Positions 41,798-52,885 of a DNA stretch of 64,000 nucleotides are shown piece after piece. A program made the position numbers and the translations under genes. The stretch's first letter is position 1, and the number at the start of each line of letters is the position of its first letter. The stretch spans positions 195,627,706 to 195,691,705 of the forward strand of contig JASEVX010000001.1 of assembly GCA_031761405.1 (NCBI GenBank), written 5' to 3'. The DNA comes from Serripes groenlandicus. Its lineage: Eukaryota > Mollusca > Bivalvia > Cardiida > Cardiidae. The notes beneath the pieces are model-generated. The model saw only the letters and a list, made by a program, of their open reading frames with translations. It had not been told where the DNA came from and searched no databases.

Positions 41798-44371
41798 AAC
41801 AAGAGCTGTCGGAGGACAGCGCGCTCGACTACAGGCCGCTTATTCACATAAAGCACTATTTCATTATATTGCACTTAAGTACTATTAAATCATATTATAT
41901 ACTCTATATGTAAAAGCAACTGAATAGATATACATACATTTAAATATAATTTAAAAATAAAATTTCCTAAGTCAATCAAGGGCCATTACTCCATATTTAG
42001 GATACAATGGAGTTATCTAACCTAATTGTACGATGGTCCTTAACAAATATGTGAAGTATGAAGTGATTTGAATGATGTAACTTTAACGTTGAGCTAAACG
42101 CAAATGTTAAAACTGACCGAGTCCAAAATTAGCAAAACCTTAAAAAAAGGTTTTCCTAATGTTTGACACCATGCAAAACCCGTTTGATATGTTGAAGAAT
42201 TATATTTGATAAATAAATGATCACAATTAGAAAGAAATGTAACCAAAAATTAAGAATTTATCTAAAATTCTCAAAATCAAACAAAAATCATGTTTTTTAC
42301 CCCCTAAAAGTCACACTCAGCATCTTCAACATACAATGTGAAGAAAGGTATTACATGTAATTATATTCCAAATATGGAAGCCCTAACACAAGTACTTATT
42401 GAGAAAAAATTGAAAATTAAATGAAAAAGCCAACTTGCCCTAAAACTTTAACCACCCAAAAGCATGTGTTTTACCGCAAACAGAAGGTCACACTCAGCAT
42501 CTTCAGCATATAATATGAAGAAATGTATTAAATGTAATTATTTTCCAAATATAAAAGCCCTAGCAGAAGTACTTATTCAGAAAAAGTTAAAAAAACAAGT
42601 AACTGGAGGATTGCAAGCAATACCATAGTCCCCTACCGGTTTGCACTTTTGAGTCTGTTTCTGTTGTCATAGCAACCCAATGTTTAGGTATATCAAGACA
42701 ATAAAGTATGAAAATAAAGAAAGGGAAATAACTCAAAAATTAGGGAAGCAAGAGTTATGGTTCATGTGCACTGCACTCCCCCTTGATACGATGTATTCAT
42801 GTGTGAAATTTCATAGCCATAGCTAGTATAGTTATGGAGATATGCTCCGGACAAAAATCAAGTATGAAAATAAAGAAAGGGAAATAACTCAAAAATTAGG
42901 CAAGCAAGAGTTATGGTTCATGTCCACTGCACTCCCCCTTGATACGATGTATTCATGTGTGAAATTTCATAGCCATAGCTAGTATAGTTATGGAGATATG
43001 CTCCGGACAAAAATCAAGTATGAAAATAAAGAAAGGGAAATAACTCAAAAATTAGGCAAGCAAGAGTTATGGTTCATGTCCACTGCACTCCCCCTTGATG
43101 AGATGCATCCATGTGTGAAATTTCATAACCATAGCTAGTACAGTTTTTGGAGATATGCTCCGGACAAAAATCAAGTATGAAAATAAAGAAAGGGAAATAA
43201 CTCAAAAATTAGGCAAGCAAGAGTTATGGTTCATGTCCACTGCACTCCCCCTTGATACGATGTATTCATGTGTGAAATTTCATAGCCATAGCTAGTATAG
43301 TTATGGAGATATGCTCCGGACAAAAATCAAGTATGAAAATAAAGAAAGGGAAATAACTCAAAAATTAGGCAAGCAAGAGTTATGGTTCATGTCCACTGCA
43401 CTCCCCCTTGATGAGATGCATCCATGTGTGAAATTTCATAACCATAGCTAGTACAGTTTTGGAGATATGCTCCGGACAAAAATCAAGTATGAAAATAAAG
43501 AAAGGGAAATAACTCAAAAATTAGGGAAGCAAGAGTTATGGTTCATATGCACTGCACTCCGCATTGATGAGATGTATCCACATATGGAATTTCATAGCCA
43601 TAGCTAGTACAGTTTTGGAGATATGCTCCGGACAAAAATTTGCCGGACTGACTGACTGACTGACTGACTGACTGACTGACAGATGGACTGACTGACTGAC
43701 TGACAGATGGACTGACGGACGGAGTGCAAACCTAATAGTCCCCTTCGGCACGCCGGTAGGGGACTAATAAAATAAAATCCTACTTGCCCCAAAACTTTAA
43801 CCGAAAATCATGTTTTTTACCCCAAAAAGAAGGTCACACTCAGCATCTTCAGCATTCAATGTGAAGAAAGGTATAAGATGTAACTATATTCTAAATATTA
43901 AAGCCCTAGCACAAATTCTTATAGAGAAAAATTAAAAAATTAAATGAAAATGCCAACTTGCCCTAAAACTTTAACCACCCAAAATCATGTCTTTTACCCC
44001 AAAAAGAAGGTAAAACTCAGAATCTTCAGCATACAATATAAAGAAAGGTATTAGATGTAATTATATTCCAAATATGAAAGCCCTAGCACAAGTACTTATT
44101 GAGAAAAAAAAAAAAAAAAAAAAATCCAACTTGCCTTAAAACTTTAACCCCTGAAAATCATGGTTTTTTCCCCAAAAGGAAGGTCACACTCAGTATCTTT
44201 AGCGTTCAATGTGAAGAAAGGTATAAGATGTAACTATATTCCAAATATGAAAGCCCTAGCACAAATACTTATGAATGAAAATCCCAACTTGCCCTAAAAC
44301 TTTAACCGGACGCCGACGCCGAAGCCGGGGCGAGTAGTAAAGCTCTCATATTCTTCGAATAGTCGAGCTAA
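41798..44371 (+). repeat. HINE family H, split by family I, inside an intron
   Basis: The head AACAAGAGCTGTCGGAGGAC + AGCGCGCTCGACTA has a GTC...GAC dyad. Core units share AAGGTCACACTCAGCATCTT and AAAGCCCTAGCAC with family G. The tail is GACGCCGACGCCGAAGCCGG + GGCGAGTAGT... ending AATAGTCGAGCTAA, whose TAGTCGAGC complements the head's GCTCGACTA. It lies in the last intron of the minus-strand gene. Confidence 0.85.
42594..43770 (+). repeat. HINE family I, six 156-bp units, nested in family H
   Basis: The head is AACAAGTAACTGGAGGATTG, then ATAGTCCCCTACCGG. Six units of 156 bp follow (42704-43640, AAAGAAAGGGAAATAACTCA ... ATGCTCCGGACAAAAATCAA), then an (ACTG)n tract at about 43645-43715. The tail is TAGTCCCCTTCGGCACGCCG + GTAGGGGACTAATAA. 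Head and tail share a 13-base complementary arm. Confidence 0.92.
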
Positions 44372-44383
44372 AAAATGTCTCCC

Positions 44384-44583
44384 TTTTGTGTTCAAGGTCA
44401 CTGTGACCTTTGAAAAGATGACCTCAAAATTGAAAGGGATCATCTACTGGTCCTGCCCAACCTCCATGCCAAGTTGGATTACTTTAGATCTAAGCATTAT
44501 GGAGGTATCAATTGGATAAGCTTTGGTCTACTGACAGACATGCGCAAAGCAATATGCCCTTCTTCTTTAAAGGGGGTATAAAA
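44384..44583 (+). repeat. HINE-like fragment ending GGGGGTATAA
   Basis: TGTTCAAGGTCACTGTGACC, CATGCCAAGTTGGATTACTT, CATGCGCAAAGC and the end AAAGGGGGTATAA. It ends only 24 bases from the donor side of the exon at 44607-44720. Confidence 0.6.
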
Positions 44584-44606
44584 CTATCAGTGAATAGACA
44601 ATTTAC

Positions 44607-44720
44607 CAGTACAGCGCTCATGTCCCATTGCACATACAGGATTGGTTGGAGCATCATGTAAGTGGTCCAATGACATGGTTCTATCTGGCAATGCCAACAC
44701 ACTGCCTGCATTTGTGGTTT
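44607..44720 (-). CDS. penultimate exon of the zinc-binding protein gene
   Basis: On minus, GATATCTTTTTCAG is the acceptor before 44720 and CTG|GTAAAT the donor after 44607. The 114 bases are two leading bases, 37 codons and one trailing base. They join the exon at 51192-52454 (which ends with one base) and the exon at 41118-41209 (which begins with two) in a continuous frame. The peptide includes TTNAGSVLALPDRTMSLDHL and then HDAPTNPVCAMGHERCT. Its CAMGHERC may contribute zinc ligands to the C-terminal module. Splice signals, phase and composition agree, so this is one of the better supported exons. Confidence 0.7.
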
Positions 44721-45189
44721 CTGAAAAAGATATCACCTAACCAGTAAGAATTACAAAAAATATCTACATGAATTACAAAGAGAACTAGTCTTTTACTCCA
44801 CATGAGCCAGATAACAGTTCCACCGAGTTGATGGTGTTTTAGTGAACTTTCTTGAAGATTGGATGTGGCCTGCAGACTGTTCACGAGGTAATTGTTATAT
44901 AAACCATGAGATAGAGTACTGAATATACAATTTAAGTTCAATTGAACTCTGGTGCTTTTGAGGCAATCTTAGTGAAACTTGCAGTCTTTCAAAACTATTT
45001 TGGCGGTAAATGTTGAAAAACTGTCAATTGAAAGTCATGAAAATGTACAAAATTATGCTTCCTAATTACTTACTACCCAGTAAAATTGAAGCATAAACGA
45101 TCAATATTTAGTTAATTTATTGTACTAGAAAGTGAAATTATTACTCCGCCAAGAATTATAATTATAATATTTCAAGATAACTTTTGAAC
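44721..45189. other. intron sequence, no further feature
   Basis: AT-rich sequence between the exon at 44607-44720 and a HINE fragment. No repeat was recognised within the window. Confidence 0.4.
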
Positions 45190-45505
45190 CGTTTTAAAAT
45201 TTTGACAATACCATCTATTATTTTAGGAGTTTGGCACCTTTAAACTAAATGTCATATATTCAATGCATTTTGGTGGTGAAGGTATACACTAGGGCTGCCA
45301 GTCTTTACATATTTACCTTCAATTTGACCTTGTGACCTATTCTTTGGCCAAGATTTGAAGGGAGATGTAGGTTCTGATGCATTTTCATGAACGGATTGAA
45401 CAGTTTTTGAGTTGTGAGGTAAGGTTAAAGTTTTGTGATGGCCCAGACGACACCAAGGGTATCACAATACTGAGACTTTTTTCCTTCGAAAAACAGAGTA
45501 GCTAA
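45190..45505 (+). repeat. HINE-like family P, 3' end
   Basis: GTTTTTGAGTTGTGAGGTAA, CAGACGACACCAAGGGTATC and AAAAACAGAGTAGCTAA match 60515-60612 (GCAGACGATGCCAAGGGTAT). Confidence 0.6.
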
Positions 45506-46172
45506 AAATATACTATAAAAAAATATTTTGATCCGTTGAAAAACATGGCTGACAGAGGGCTGAGGTTGTTTACATACGTGCAGCAGACTGTTATGTGTCA
45601 ATATCGTGATAAAAATCAAGTTGAATTCTCCTTTTAATAGCAATTTTAACTTTAAAATGTTATTTTCATGTTCAAAGAGATGTCTTGAATTGTGAAGAAT
45701 GCATTTAATAATGTTTATTCATGTATATCTAAAATATGAACTGTTTCTAAGCTAAAACTGATGATCATGTGACAAGCGAATACCTACTGCGTAGATCAAT
45801 ATCCTTCGCAGAGAGCCGTTCTTTACACTCACTTACAAATAGTTAATTATAGGTGATTTAAAATGTTTATTTGGTACGAAACAAATGAAGAAAAGAACAA
45901 ACTGAGATAAAACTGGTTTTAATAGAAAAATTAATTTGAATGAACACTCTCTGCCTATAAAGAGTGTAAAGAACTACAATGCTTCGAAGAATAATACGTT
46001 TATGAATCGGGTCTTTCGTACAAAATTATTTTGTCCTTGACAATTTTAAAAGTGTCATTAGATTCCCTACAGGCATTTTGCTTGCGATCTACATATTGTT
46101 ATGCATCATTGACACAAGGGCGCTCATCATAATATAATTTTAAAACATAAGTAGTTTGTTATTTTCATTATA

Positions 46173-46424
46173 AACTAGAATGGAGTGCTCCCCGGAGCAC
46201 GTGTGTCACCTGCCGGGGCCTTGTCAGAAAATTTTAATTTTTGAGAGAAAAGGGGCAATAACTCTGATATAAAAAATATTTGGATCAACCCCCTTTTGTG
46301 AACCCATCACACACATTGATTTAAACATTTGTCAGAAGTTTCAATGTAATCCTTTGAGACGCTGTGCGCGGACAAAAAAAAAAGTAATCCCTTAAAGTGC
46401 CTACCATGTTACGCAGGTGACACA
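46173..46424 (+). repeat. HINE family O, single-unit copy nested in E1
   Basis: Head AACTAGAATGGAGTGCTCCC + CGGAGCACGTGTGTCACCTGC with a GTGCTCC/GGAGCAC dyad. One core unit (GGGGCAATAACTCTG) follows, and the tail ACGCAGGTGACAC complements the head's GTGTCACCTGC. The empty site is seen in E1 copy 1 as the A/T run at about 6512-6525. Confidence 0.8.
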
Positions 46425-46771
46425 AAAAGGAAGGAAAGAATTACAATAAATTAACATGTTGTAGGGTTCAGTTCATGTTCGAAATTAAGTTTGAAATTAT
46501 ATTTCGAGGGTGGTCTAATTTATAAATATTGGACTACATTTTAATATTTGTTAAGTTAAAGTATGATATATATATATATAATTAGGATGCCAAGCTAATA
46601 TAATTTCGAGAAAAAGAGAAAACTCATGTCTTCCACGATTTAACCCTTTTCTCATTGTTTTAAAAGTAGATTGCCGCAAAGGTGTCCAATGTTGACTTTA
46701 ATAGGGGAAAGGTAAAATGACGTGCTATTGCATGAAAATCCTAAATTGTCTGTTTTGTGGTTTTATTTATA

Positions 46772-47938
46772 AACAAGAGGGCCATGATGGCCCTGGATCG
46801 CTCACCTCAATTATACAATGTACTGTTATGCAAAACACATCAAGACAATTATTCTGAATGCAACCTCCAGTGTTAACAAGATTTTCCTTCATTTGACCTA
46901 GTGATCTATAAATTATTTTTCCTGATATGAACCATATTCCAACATGGACTAGATATCATCAAAACAACATTCTGACAATTTTTCAAGTTGCTCAAAGTAA
47001 AAATGCGGCCTCCGGAGTTTGAACAATATTTTCATAAATTACCTTGTTTCTGACCCCCATATGACCCATATTCGAACTTGAACTAGATATCATTTAGACA
47101 AACATTCTGACCAAATTTCAAGATGCTTAAGCAAAAAATGCGGCATCCAAAGTGTTAACAAGATTTTCCTTCCGTTTGCCCTAGTGACCTAGTTTTTGAC
47201 CCAGCATGACCCGTATTCGTACTTGGCCTAGATATCATTCAGCTAAACATTCTGACCGAATTTCAAGCTGCTGTAGCAAAACATGCAGCTTCTACAGAGT
47301 TAACAAGATTTCCCTGACCCCCATATGACCCGTATTCGAACTTGACCTAGATATTATTCAGCTCAACATTCTGACTAAATTTCAAGCTGCTGAAGCAAAA
47401 AATACAGCTTCTACGGTGTAAACAAGATTTCCCTTCAATTTGGCCTAGTGACCTAGTTTTTGACCCGGCATGACCCGTATTCGAACTTGACCTAGATATC
47501 ATGCAGCTCAACATTCTGACTAAATTTCAAGCTGCTGAAGCAAAAAATGCAGCTTCTACAGTGTTAACAAGATTTCCCTTCAATTTGGCCTTGTGACCTA
47601 GTTTTTGACCCGGCATGACCCATATTCGAACTTGACCTAGATATTTTAAACACAAACATTCTGACAAAATTTCAACATGCTCAAATTGAAAATGTGGCCT
47701 CCAGAGTGTTAACAAGATTTCGCTTCAATTTGACCTAGTGACCTCGTTTTTGACCTCATATGGCCCAGTTTCAAACTTGTCCAAGATTTTATGGAGATGA
47801 ATGTTCTGATACACTTTCATGAAGATTGGATGCAAAATGTAGCCTGTAGAGTGTTAACAAGCTGAAATGTTGACGACGCACGCCGGACAAAATGTGATCA
47901 CAATAGCTCACCTTGCACTTCGTGCATAGGTGAGCTAA
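46772..47938 (+). repeat. HINE family A', complete copy nested in E1
   Basis: Head AACAAGAGGGCCATGATGGC + CCTGGATCGCTCACCTCAA. About seven core units of roughly 155 bp follow (CATGACCCGTATTCGAACTT, AACATTCTGACTAAATTTCA, AGTGTTAACAAGATTT), then GACGACGCACGCCGGAC. The tail is CTCACCTTGCACTTCGTGCA + TAGGTGAGCTAA. The empty site is E1 copy 1 near 6140-6155. The relative at 61314-62796 shares the first 100 bases almost exactly. Confidence 0.9.
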
Positions 47939-48352
47939 TAATAAAATTAAAATAATCTGACAAACATCTTGAAAAGTGTAAGTGGAATTCACAAATCTTA
48001 TAATTATTTCTTAATGAAAGCACTGTATACATACTAAGACTAATGATTGGCAAGATTACTTATTTCCATTACTGTTTATGATCAATAATTAGTTGGCTGT
48101 GTGTATGGTCAACCTACCTTAGAATGGAGGTTGATCATAACCAATGAAAGGCTTCAATTATATTTCAATGAAGGACATGTTCACTTCGTTGACAAAAAAA
48201 TGCAAGTTATGATACATTTTCACTTGACCCCACCCCTGATGTTCTAATATGCCCCTCAGTTGATAACTGTTTTTCCAACTACTATAATGTAAGTGTCACT
48301 GCAGTATGGATTTCTGTCGGACATTGATGCATTGCATCAACTTTCTCTTGTA

Positions 48353-48496
48353 TGTATATTGATGGGTTCTGATAAATTTTCATGAAGATTGGATTCAAAA
48401 TGTTGCGTCACCAACACCTTTAGAGAGCTAACAAGGCAATTGTTAACGGACAAAATAGCTCACCATGAGCACTTTGTACTTACATGAGCTAAAATA
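48353..48496 (+). repeat. HINE family A' tail fragment
   Basis: GTTCTGATAAATTTTCATGA + AGATTGGATTCAAAATG and the hairpin CTCACCATGAGCACTTTGTA ending GAGCTAA. The inverted E1 copy abuts it, so E1 probably inserted into an A'-type element. Confidence 0.6.
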
Positions 48497-48499
48497 CTA

Positions 48500-49050
48500 T
48501 TATACTTCTGGAAGAGAAAGTTTTCACTATAGCCATATAAGGTAGAACAGCCCTGCCTGCCCCTGATGGTCTTGTTTTTCAACCAATCAACATGACTTAA
48601 AGGAATCTGATCGAGGGTCCCCCAAGGAACATTTCTATAAAATTATTAGGAAATTGGCCAAAGTCTTTCGAGGAATTATTTTTGAAAGTTTGCACTATAA
48701 CCGCTGAAGGCAGAACAGCCAGGTGCCTGATGGCCATATATTTCAAACAATCAACATGACTTGAAGGAATCTGATATAATTGGTCACATAAGAAACATTT
48801 CTACAAAATTATTTGGAAATCTACCCAATACTTTCTAAGATCAAGATTTTTAAGCATAACAGTGCCTCCCCTGGTAGGCTTGCTTTAGACCAATCAACAC
48901 AACTTGAAGAAATCTCGTAGATGGTCACCAAAAAGATATATTCTGCAACATGTTGGAAACCAGCCAAATACTTTCAGTAAAGATATATTTATCTTTATTA
49001 TTTGAAAATCTGCCGACCAGTTTTTTGGGAGAAAGCATTTGCACGTGGAA
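48500..49050 (+). repeat. decayed HINE family A core and J fragment
   Basis: Four diverged units with CAACCAATCAACATGACTTA and AAGGAACATTTCTATAAAAT. A J right end (GTGGAAAGGGTTAAAG) follows at about 49037. Confidence 0.6.
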
Positions 49051-49107
49051 AGGGTTAAAGCAATATTTGGGATTAAATGAGATTTTAATATTAAAACCTA
49101 TGGAATA

Positions 49108-49456
49108 AACAAGAGGGCCAAAATGGCCCTAAATTAATCACCTGAGTTATAGTATAGTAGCAAATGCTACTACTAATAAAGACCAAAATTTGATCAAGAG
49201 TGGGAATGAACTGAAAATGAATCAACTTATCAGTAAAGGACATTTGTAATAATGCATTTAATCTTTCATGGAATTGAATTCTTTGAACAAATTTGAAAGA
49301 GGACCACCTAAGGAACATTCCTGAGAAATTATCATGAATTTAGTTCATTGGTTTAGGAGAAGTTGTTAATAGGAAAATGTTAACAGACCGACAGACAGAA
49401 GACGACGGAAGGTAAGTGATCACAAAAGCTCACCTTGAGCAGAAAAGGTGAGCTAA
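49108..49456 (+). repeat. HINE family A, short complete copy
   Basis: Head AACAAGAGGGCCAAAATGGC + CCTAAATTAATCACCTGAG, one core unit, CAGACCGACAGACAGAAGAC, tail CTCACCTTGAGCAGAAAAGG + TGAGCTAA. Confidence 0.8.
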
Positions 49457-49876
49457 AAATCAGGCAAGTACTTTTAGAGAAGAAGATTTCTAAGTTTTCA
49501 ATATACACATATATGGAAAACAAGCTTCGCCCCCTGGCGGTCATGTTTTTCAACAGATCGGAATAATTACAACTATTTTGGTAGAGGGTCATCCAAAGAA
49601 CATTTTGTACAAAATAATTTTCAAATCGGGCCTGTACTTTTGGACAAGAATATTTTTAAAGTTTTTCCTTTCTTTTGCGATGGCAACTCGAGTCTGGCAT
49701 AGAACTAAATTCTTTGAACAACTTTGAAAGGGGACCAACCAAGAAATATCTCTGTATAGTTTTATCAAAATTGTCTAGTGGTTCAGCAGATGTCGTTTGA
49801 AGAAAAATGTTGACCAACGACAGTCAAAGACTGGTCACAACAACTCACAGCGGAGCCTCTGGCTCAGATGAGCTAA
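49457..49876 (+). repeat. HINE family A-like, 3' part
   Basis: Two core units (TACTTTTGGACAAGAATATT, CCTTTCTTTTGCGATGGCAA) end in AACTCACAGCGGAGCCTCTG + GCTCAGATGAGCTAA. Confidence 0.65.
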
Positions 49877-49989
49877 ATATTCAATCAGTCGTCAATGATA
49901 AGACTCGGGGACGAATCAGCTTAATATTGATAGACAATTACCTTTCAATATTCTCAGCTTCAAATCATACAAACTCAACCAATATCTTT

Positions 49990-51030
49990 TTTAAAAGAAT
50001 AAGCTTGTCACATGATCAGTTTATAAGTCAAACGAGGGCCATAATTTGTACTATATTCATACAAGAGTTATCTAACTTGACTGTCTGACACCCCTGAAGA
50101 CATGAAAGAAGTTTCAAGTCAATATCATTAGTAGAAACTGTAGCATGATTTTTTTTAACCAAACTTTCGAAATCCAAAAAGGAGCATAATTGTGGGAAAA
50201 TCTGATGTAGAGTTTGGGGACAGGTCCTACAACGTCAATAAGTACCTTGCATGCAAAACTTTAACCAAATTTTCAAAGTCAAACAAGGGCCAAATTTTTT
50301 ACTAAATTCATACAAGAGTTATCTAACTTGACTGTCTGACACCCATGAAGACATAAATGAAGTTTTAAGTCAATATCATAAGAGGTTACGGAGATATGTC
50401 CATGATAGTATCTTGCATGCAAAACTTTATCCAAAATTTCTGAGTCCAAAAAGTGGCATAATTGTGTCAAAATCTCATATAGAGTTTTGGGACTTGTCCT
50501 GCAAGGTCATTTGATGATGTCCAATAAGTGTGTGAAGTTTCAAACTAGGTTTCATTAAAACAAACATTCTGAATGAATGTATATTGTTTTATGGCGCATC
50601 GACAGCTAAGGTCATTTAGCGCGCAATTAATTTTAATTATTCATGATCCCTCAAACATTCTGACAAAATTTTAAGCTGCTGAAGCAAAATATGCGGCCAT
50701 TAATTTGGCGATGTGACCTAGTTTTTGACTGTACATAACCCATATTCAAACTTGGCCTACATATCATCAAGACAAACATTCTGACAAAGCCCCCGGTGTT
50801 AACAATTTTTTTTCTTCAATTTGACCTAGTGACCTAGTTTTTGACCCATATTCGAACTTGACCTAGATATAATTTTAGACAAACATTCTAACCAGATTTC
50901 AAGCTGCTGAAGCAAAAAGTGTGGTCTACAGTGTTAACAAAACCTGTGTGTGACCCAGCAATTTTCAAATAGCCCCCAAAATTCCTGACCCTCAAACATT
51001 TTGGGCTGTAGAAAACAATGTATATAAATG
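49990..51030 (+). repeat. diverged tandem HINE cores
   Basis: Two units of about 245 bp share CATACAAGAGTTATCTAACT + TGACTGTCTGACACCC (about 50045 and 50310). Then family A' core fragments (CTAGTTTTTGACCCATATTC, AAGCTGCTGAAGC) extend to about 50960. No ends or genes were recognised. Confidence 0.55.
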
Positions 51031-51034
51031 AAAG

Positions 51035-51175
51035 TTTAATAAATCAATAGAGTTAAAAACATTGTGGCAAATGAGAAATTGCTCATTATCAGCAATGTTT
51101 CCATTTATCAAGTTATTTGTGAAAGCTGTCTGCTACAGTGCGGTTGAAATGTGTCTGTATGTTGGAAATGAGATA
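51035..51175. mobile_element. family J MITE abutting the large exon
   Basis: AAAACATTGTGGCAAATGAG, AATTGCTCATTATCAGCAAT, AGCTGTCTGCTACAG and GTATGTTGGAAATGAGATAA. The downstream extension of the large exon's frame runs into it, which is why the exon is ended at the donor at 51192. Confidence 0.65.
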
Positions 51176-51191
51176 AGTTTATTTAACCAAC

Positions 51192-52454
51192 CTTGAGCCA
51201 CTGCTGGATGTAGGGTTACCATTGGACCTTCGGTGATATTTGGCAAACCTCGAGCCACTGCTGGATGTAGGGTTACCATTGGACCTTCGGTGATATTTGG
51301 CAAACCTTGAGCCACTGCCGGTTGTAAGGCCACCATATTTGGCCTTATTGGAAGTGGTACAACTCGATTGATTCCTTGTTGGAGATGAAGACGTTGGAAG
51401 AAGAAATAGACAAAGATACGAATAGCTCTATATCTTCCTAAGTTTATCTGATTTGGTAAATTAGTTTGTCTATTTCTGAGACTCAAATCATTCACACTAT
51501 GATTATCATCTGCTATTTCATCCAAATTTACTGGAAAAACTACCAAGTCAAAGGCAGGAATAGGATGAAAATATTGAAGGGATTCATTCAGGCCCGACTC
51601 ATCACAGACATCTTGAAGAGATTCATTAATCCCCGACCCATCATGGACATGTGACAATTTCAAACTATTCATGCATGGCTCTCTAGAAAGTAAAATCCTG
51701 TCAATTATTAACTTCAATTCAACTAAGTCTAATTCTTTCTGTTTATTACAGCATCTTATGACTTTAACATTTTTTTTTTTACAATGTTCTTCATTTTCCT
51801 TTCGATTGGTTTCAAATACTTGTTTAAGTGGTGTTTGCTTAGCATCTTCAACATCATTAACATCTCTATCACAGTCATCCATAGCAGCAGTTATAGTCAT
51901 GGTTTTTACAAAATGAGTGTTCTTGGTATTAGTGCTCTTTTCTGCGTTGTCCTGTGTTCTGTTCCTATCTTTTAAATTAATTGTACCTTTACCTCTTTCA
52001 CCATAACTGTCTTCCGGGATTGAATCTTTCTGCATGTCAGGTACAGCTGCATCATCAGCCAAGCAACAAACTTCAACCTGAATTTCTGTTGTTGGATAAA
52101 CCTCCTCTTCAGGGTCAGATAGTAACAGTTTGTTGCCCAGCTCCAAACGCTTTTTCTTCAAAAGGCCTGAATGATGCTGGGCATTATCATTGGCCAAACT
52201 TACATCCTGATTGCAACTTTCACAAATGTGGTATTTTAGGAGCACTTGCTTTGCCTTTCCAAAAGCATTGCTTAAACCCTTTTGATGGCCATGGGAACAT
52301 GTTTTGTCTCCAAATTTTCTATCACATGTTTTTTTGGTTCCCTTCAATTTTCTCTTAAAACATTTTTTGTCTCCAAATTTTCTATCACATGATACTTTGC
52401 TTTCCTTAATTTTTGAGAACCTCATATTCCTTTCATCTAGTTGTTGATAAGTGT
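51192..52454 (-). CDS. large internal exon of the zinc-binding protein gene
   Basis: On minus the acceptor CTATTTTTTCAG precedes 52454. The frame is open through the ATG at 52425 (probably internal) to the donor CTCAAG|GTTGGT after 51192: 1263 bases, about 420 codons. Numbering from that Met, CDRKFGDKKC (13-22) and CDRKFGDKTC (34-43) form a short repeat. C68, C71 and H84 (CESC, 12 residues, H) match a U1/matrin-type zinc finger, but the last His is replaced by Lys (HHSGLLK). An acidic, low-complexity middle follows (LLSDPEEE). The last 45 residues hold a 19-residue tandem repeat with GLPNITEGPMVTLHPAVAQ. The exon continues to the one at 44607-44720 after a 6.5-kb intron. A 5' exon ending with one base is required but was not found. 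The product is not recognised; nuclear or RNA-associated roles are common for U1-type fingers. Confidence 0.75.
51193..51345 (-). repeat. 57-bp coding tandem repeat, about 2.7 copies
   Basis: TTGAGCCACTGCTGGATGTA ... GGCAAACC (57 bases, plus-strand reading) occurs at 51193-51249 and 51250-51306 with two differences, and diverged from 51307. It encodes a 19-residue unit in frame. Such arrays are often length-polymorphic. Confidence 0.9.
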
Positions 52455-52489
52455 CTGAAAAAATAGAACAATATCTTAAACTGATTAAT

Positions 52490-52560
52490 AAAACTAGACA
52501 ATTTCTCTCATTGTGACAATGTTTTCAATAGTCATCTGCTGCCAGTGGGAAAGAGTTAAA
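52490..52560. mobile_element. family J MITE fragment
   Basis: CAATTTCTCTCATTGTGACA, ATAGTCATCTGCTGCC and GTGGGAAAGAGTTAAAG. It lies in the intron just upstream of the large exon. Confidence 0.6.
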
Positions 52561-52624
52561 GGAATTGAAGGCATGGTAGCTTCACTTCTGAAGACCATTT
52601 GAAATACTGTCACCATCATTTTTG

Positions 52625-52885
52625 TGACTTTGATCGATTGATTAGGGTTTACCGCAATTTTCAACTATTGTTCAGTCATTTCACCTACTCATGTGTTACC
52701 TGGCTATCTCACACCAGTACTCCAAATAAGTCTTTCCAAGCAACTGGCTGTTTTTCCACATAGACTGTTAGCCCGTTGGTGGAAAAGCGACTTTTGTCAA
52801 ATGTCAGGAAGAATGTTGGCTAAGCTGGGATTCGAAATCACAAACCCAGGATTGATAGCTGGCATCATTACGCGAACATGTATTT
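52625..52885 (-). mobile_element. SINE, near full length, minus strand
   Basis: Read on minus it has GGGTTTGTGATTTCGAATCC (B-box-like), GTCTATGTGGAAAAACAGCC, AGTTGCTTGGAAAGAC, GTACTGGTGTGAG and the end TAAACCCTAATCAATCGATC. It gives the uninterrupted form of the SINE broken at 28477. Confidence 0.75.

Larger units (their letters stand above)
45769..48350 (-). mobile_element. element E1, inverted diverged copy with two nested HINEs
   Basis: Homologous to 5747-6865 in reverse: GGCAGAGAGTGTTC, GTCTTTCGTACAAAAT, TTAACATGTTGTAGGG, AATGATTGGCAAGATTACTT and the end TTGCATCAACTTTCTCTTG are all present. TA flanks the end at 48351, as in copy 1. The other end stops at GTCACATG (about 45769), about 350 bp short of copy 1, so it is truncated or the element has a variable end. 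HINEs at 46173-46424 and 46772-47938 interrupt it. Confidence 0.8.

Noticed and set aside
43536..43792. Ser/Gln/Val-rich minus-strand frames
   Set aside because: Translations of the (ACTG)n microsatellite in HINE family I.
49950..49995. 44-base minus-strand exon-like piece with donor AAAG|GTAATT
   Set aside because: Would need two bases from the preceding exon, whereas the large exon supplies one, and the alternative phase has a stop. Inserting it into the gene model breaks the frame.
49807..50088. 93-codon plus-strand frame
   Set aside because: Crosses the tail hairpin of a HINE and the start of an unrelated tandem core.
51466..52358. Plus-strand frames of 62-125 codons
   Set aside because: Shadows of the large minus-strand exon, whose splice borders and phase are consistent.
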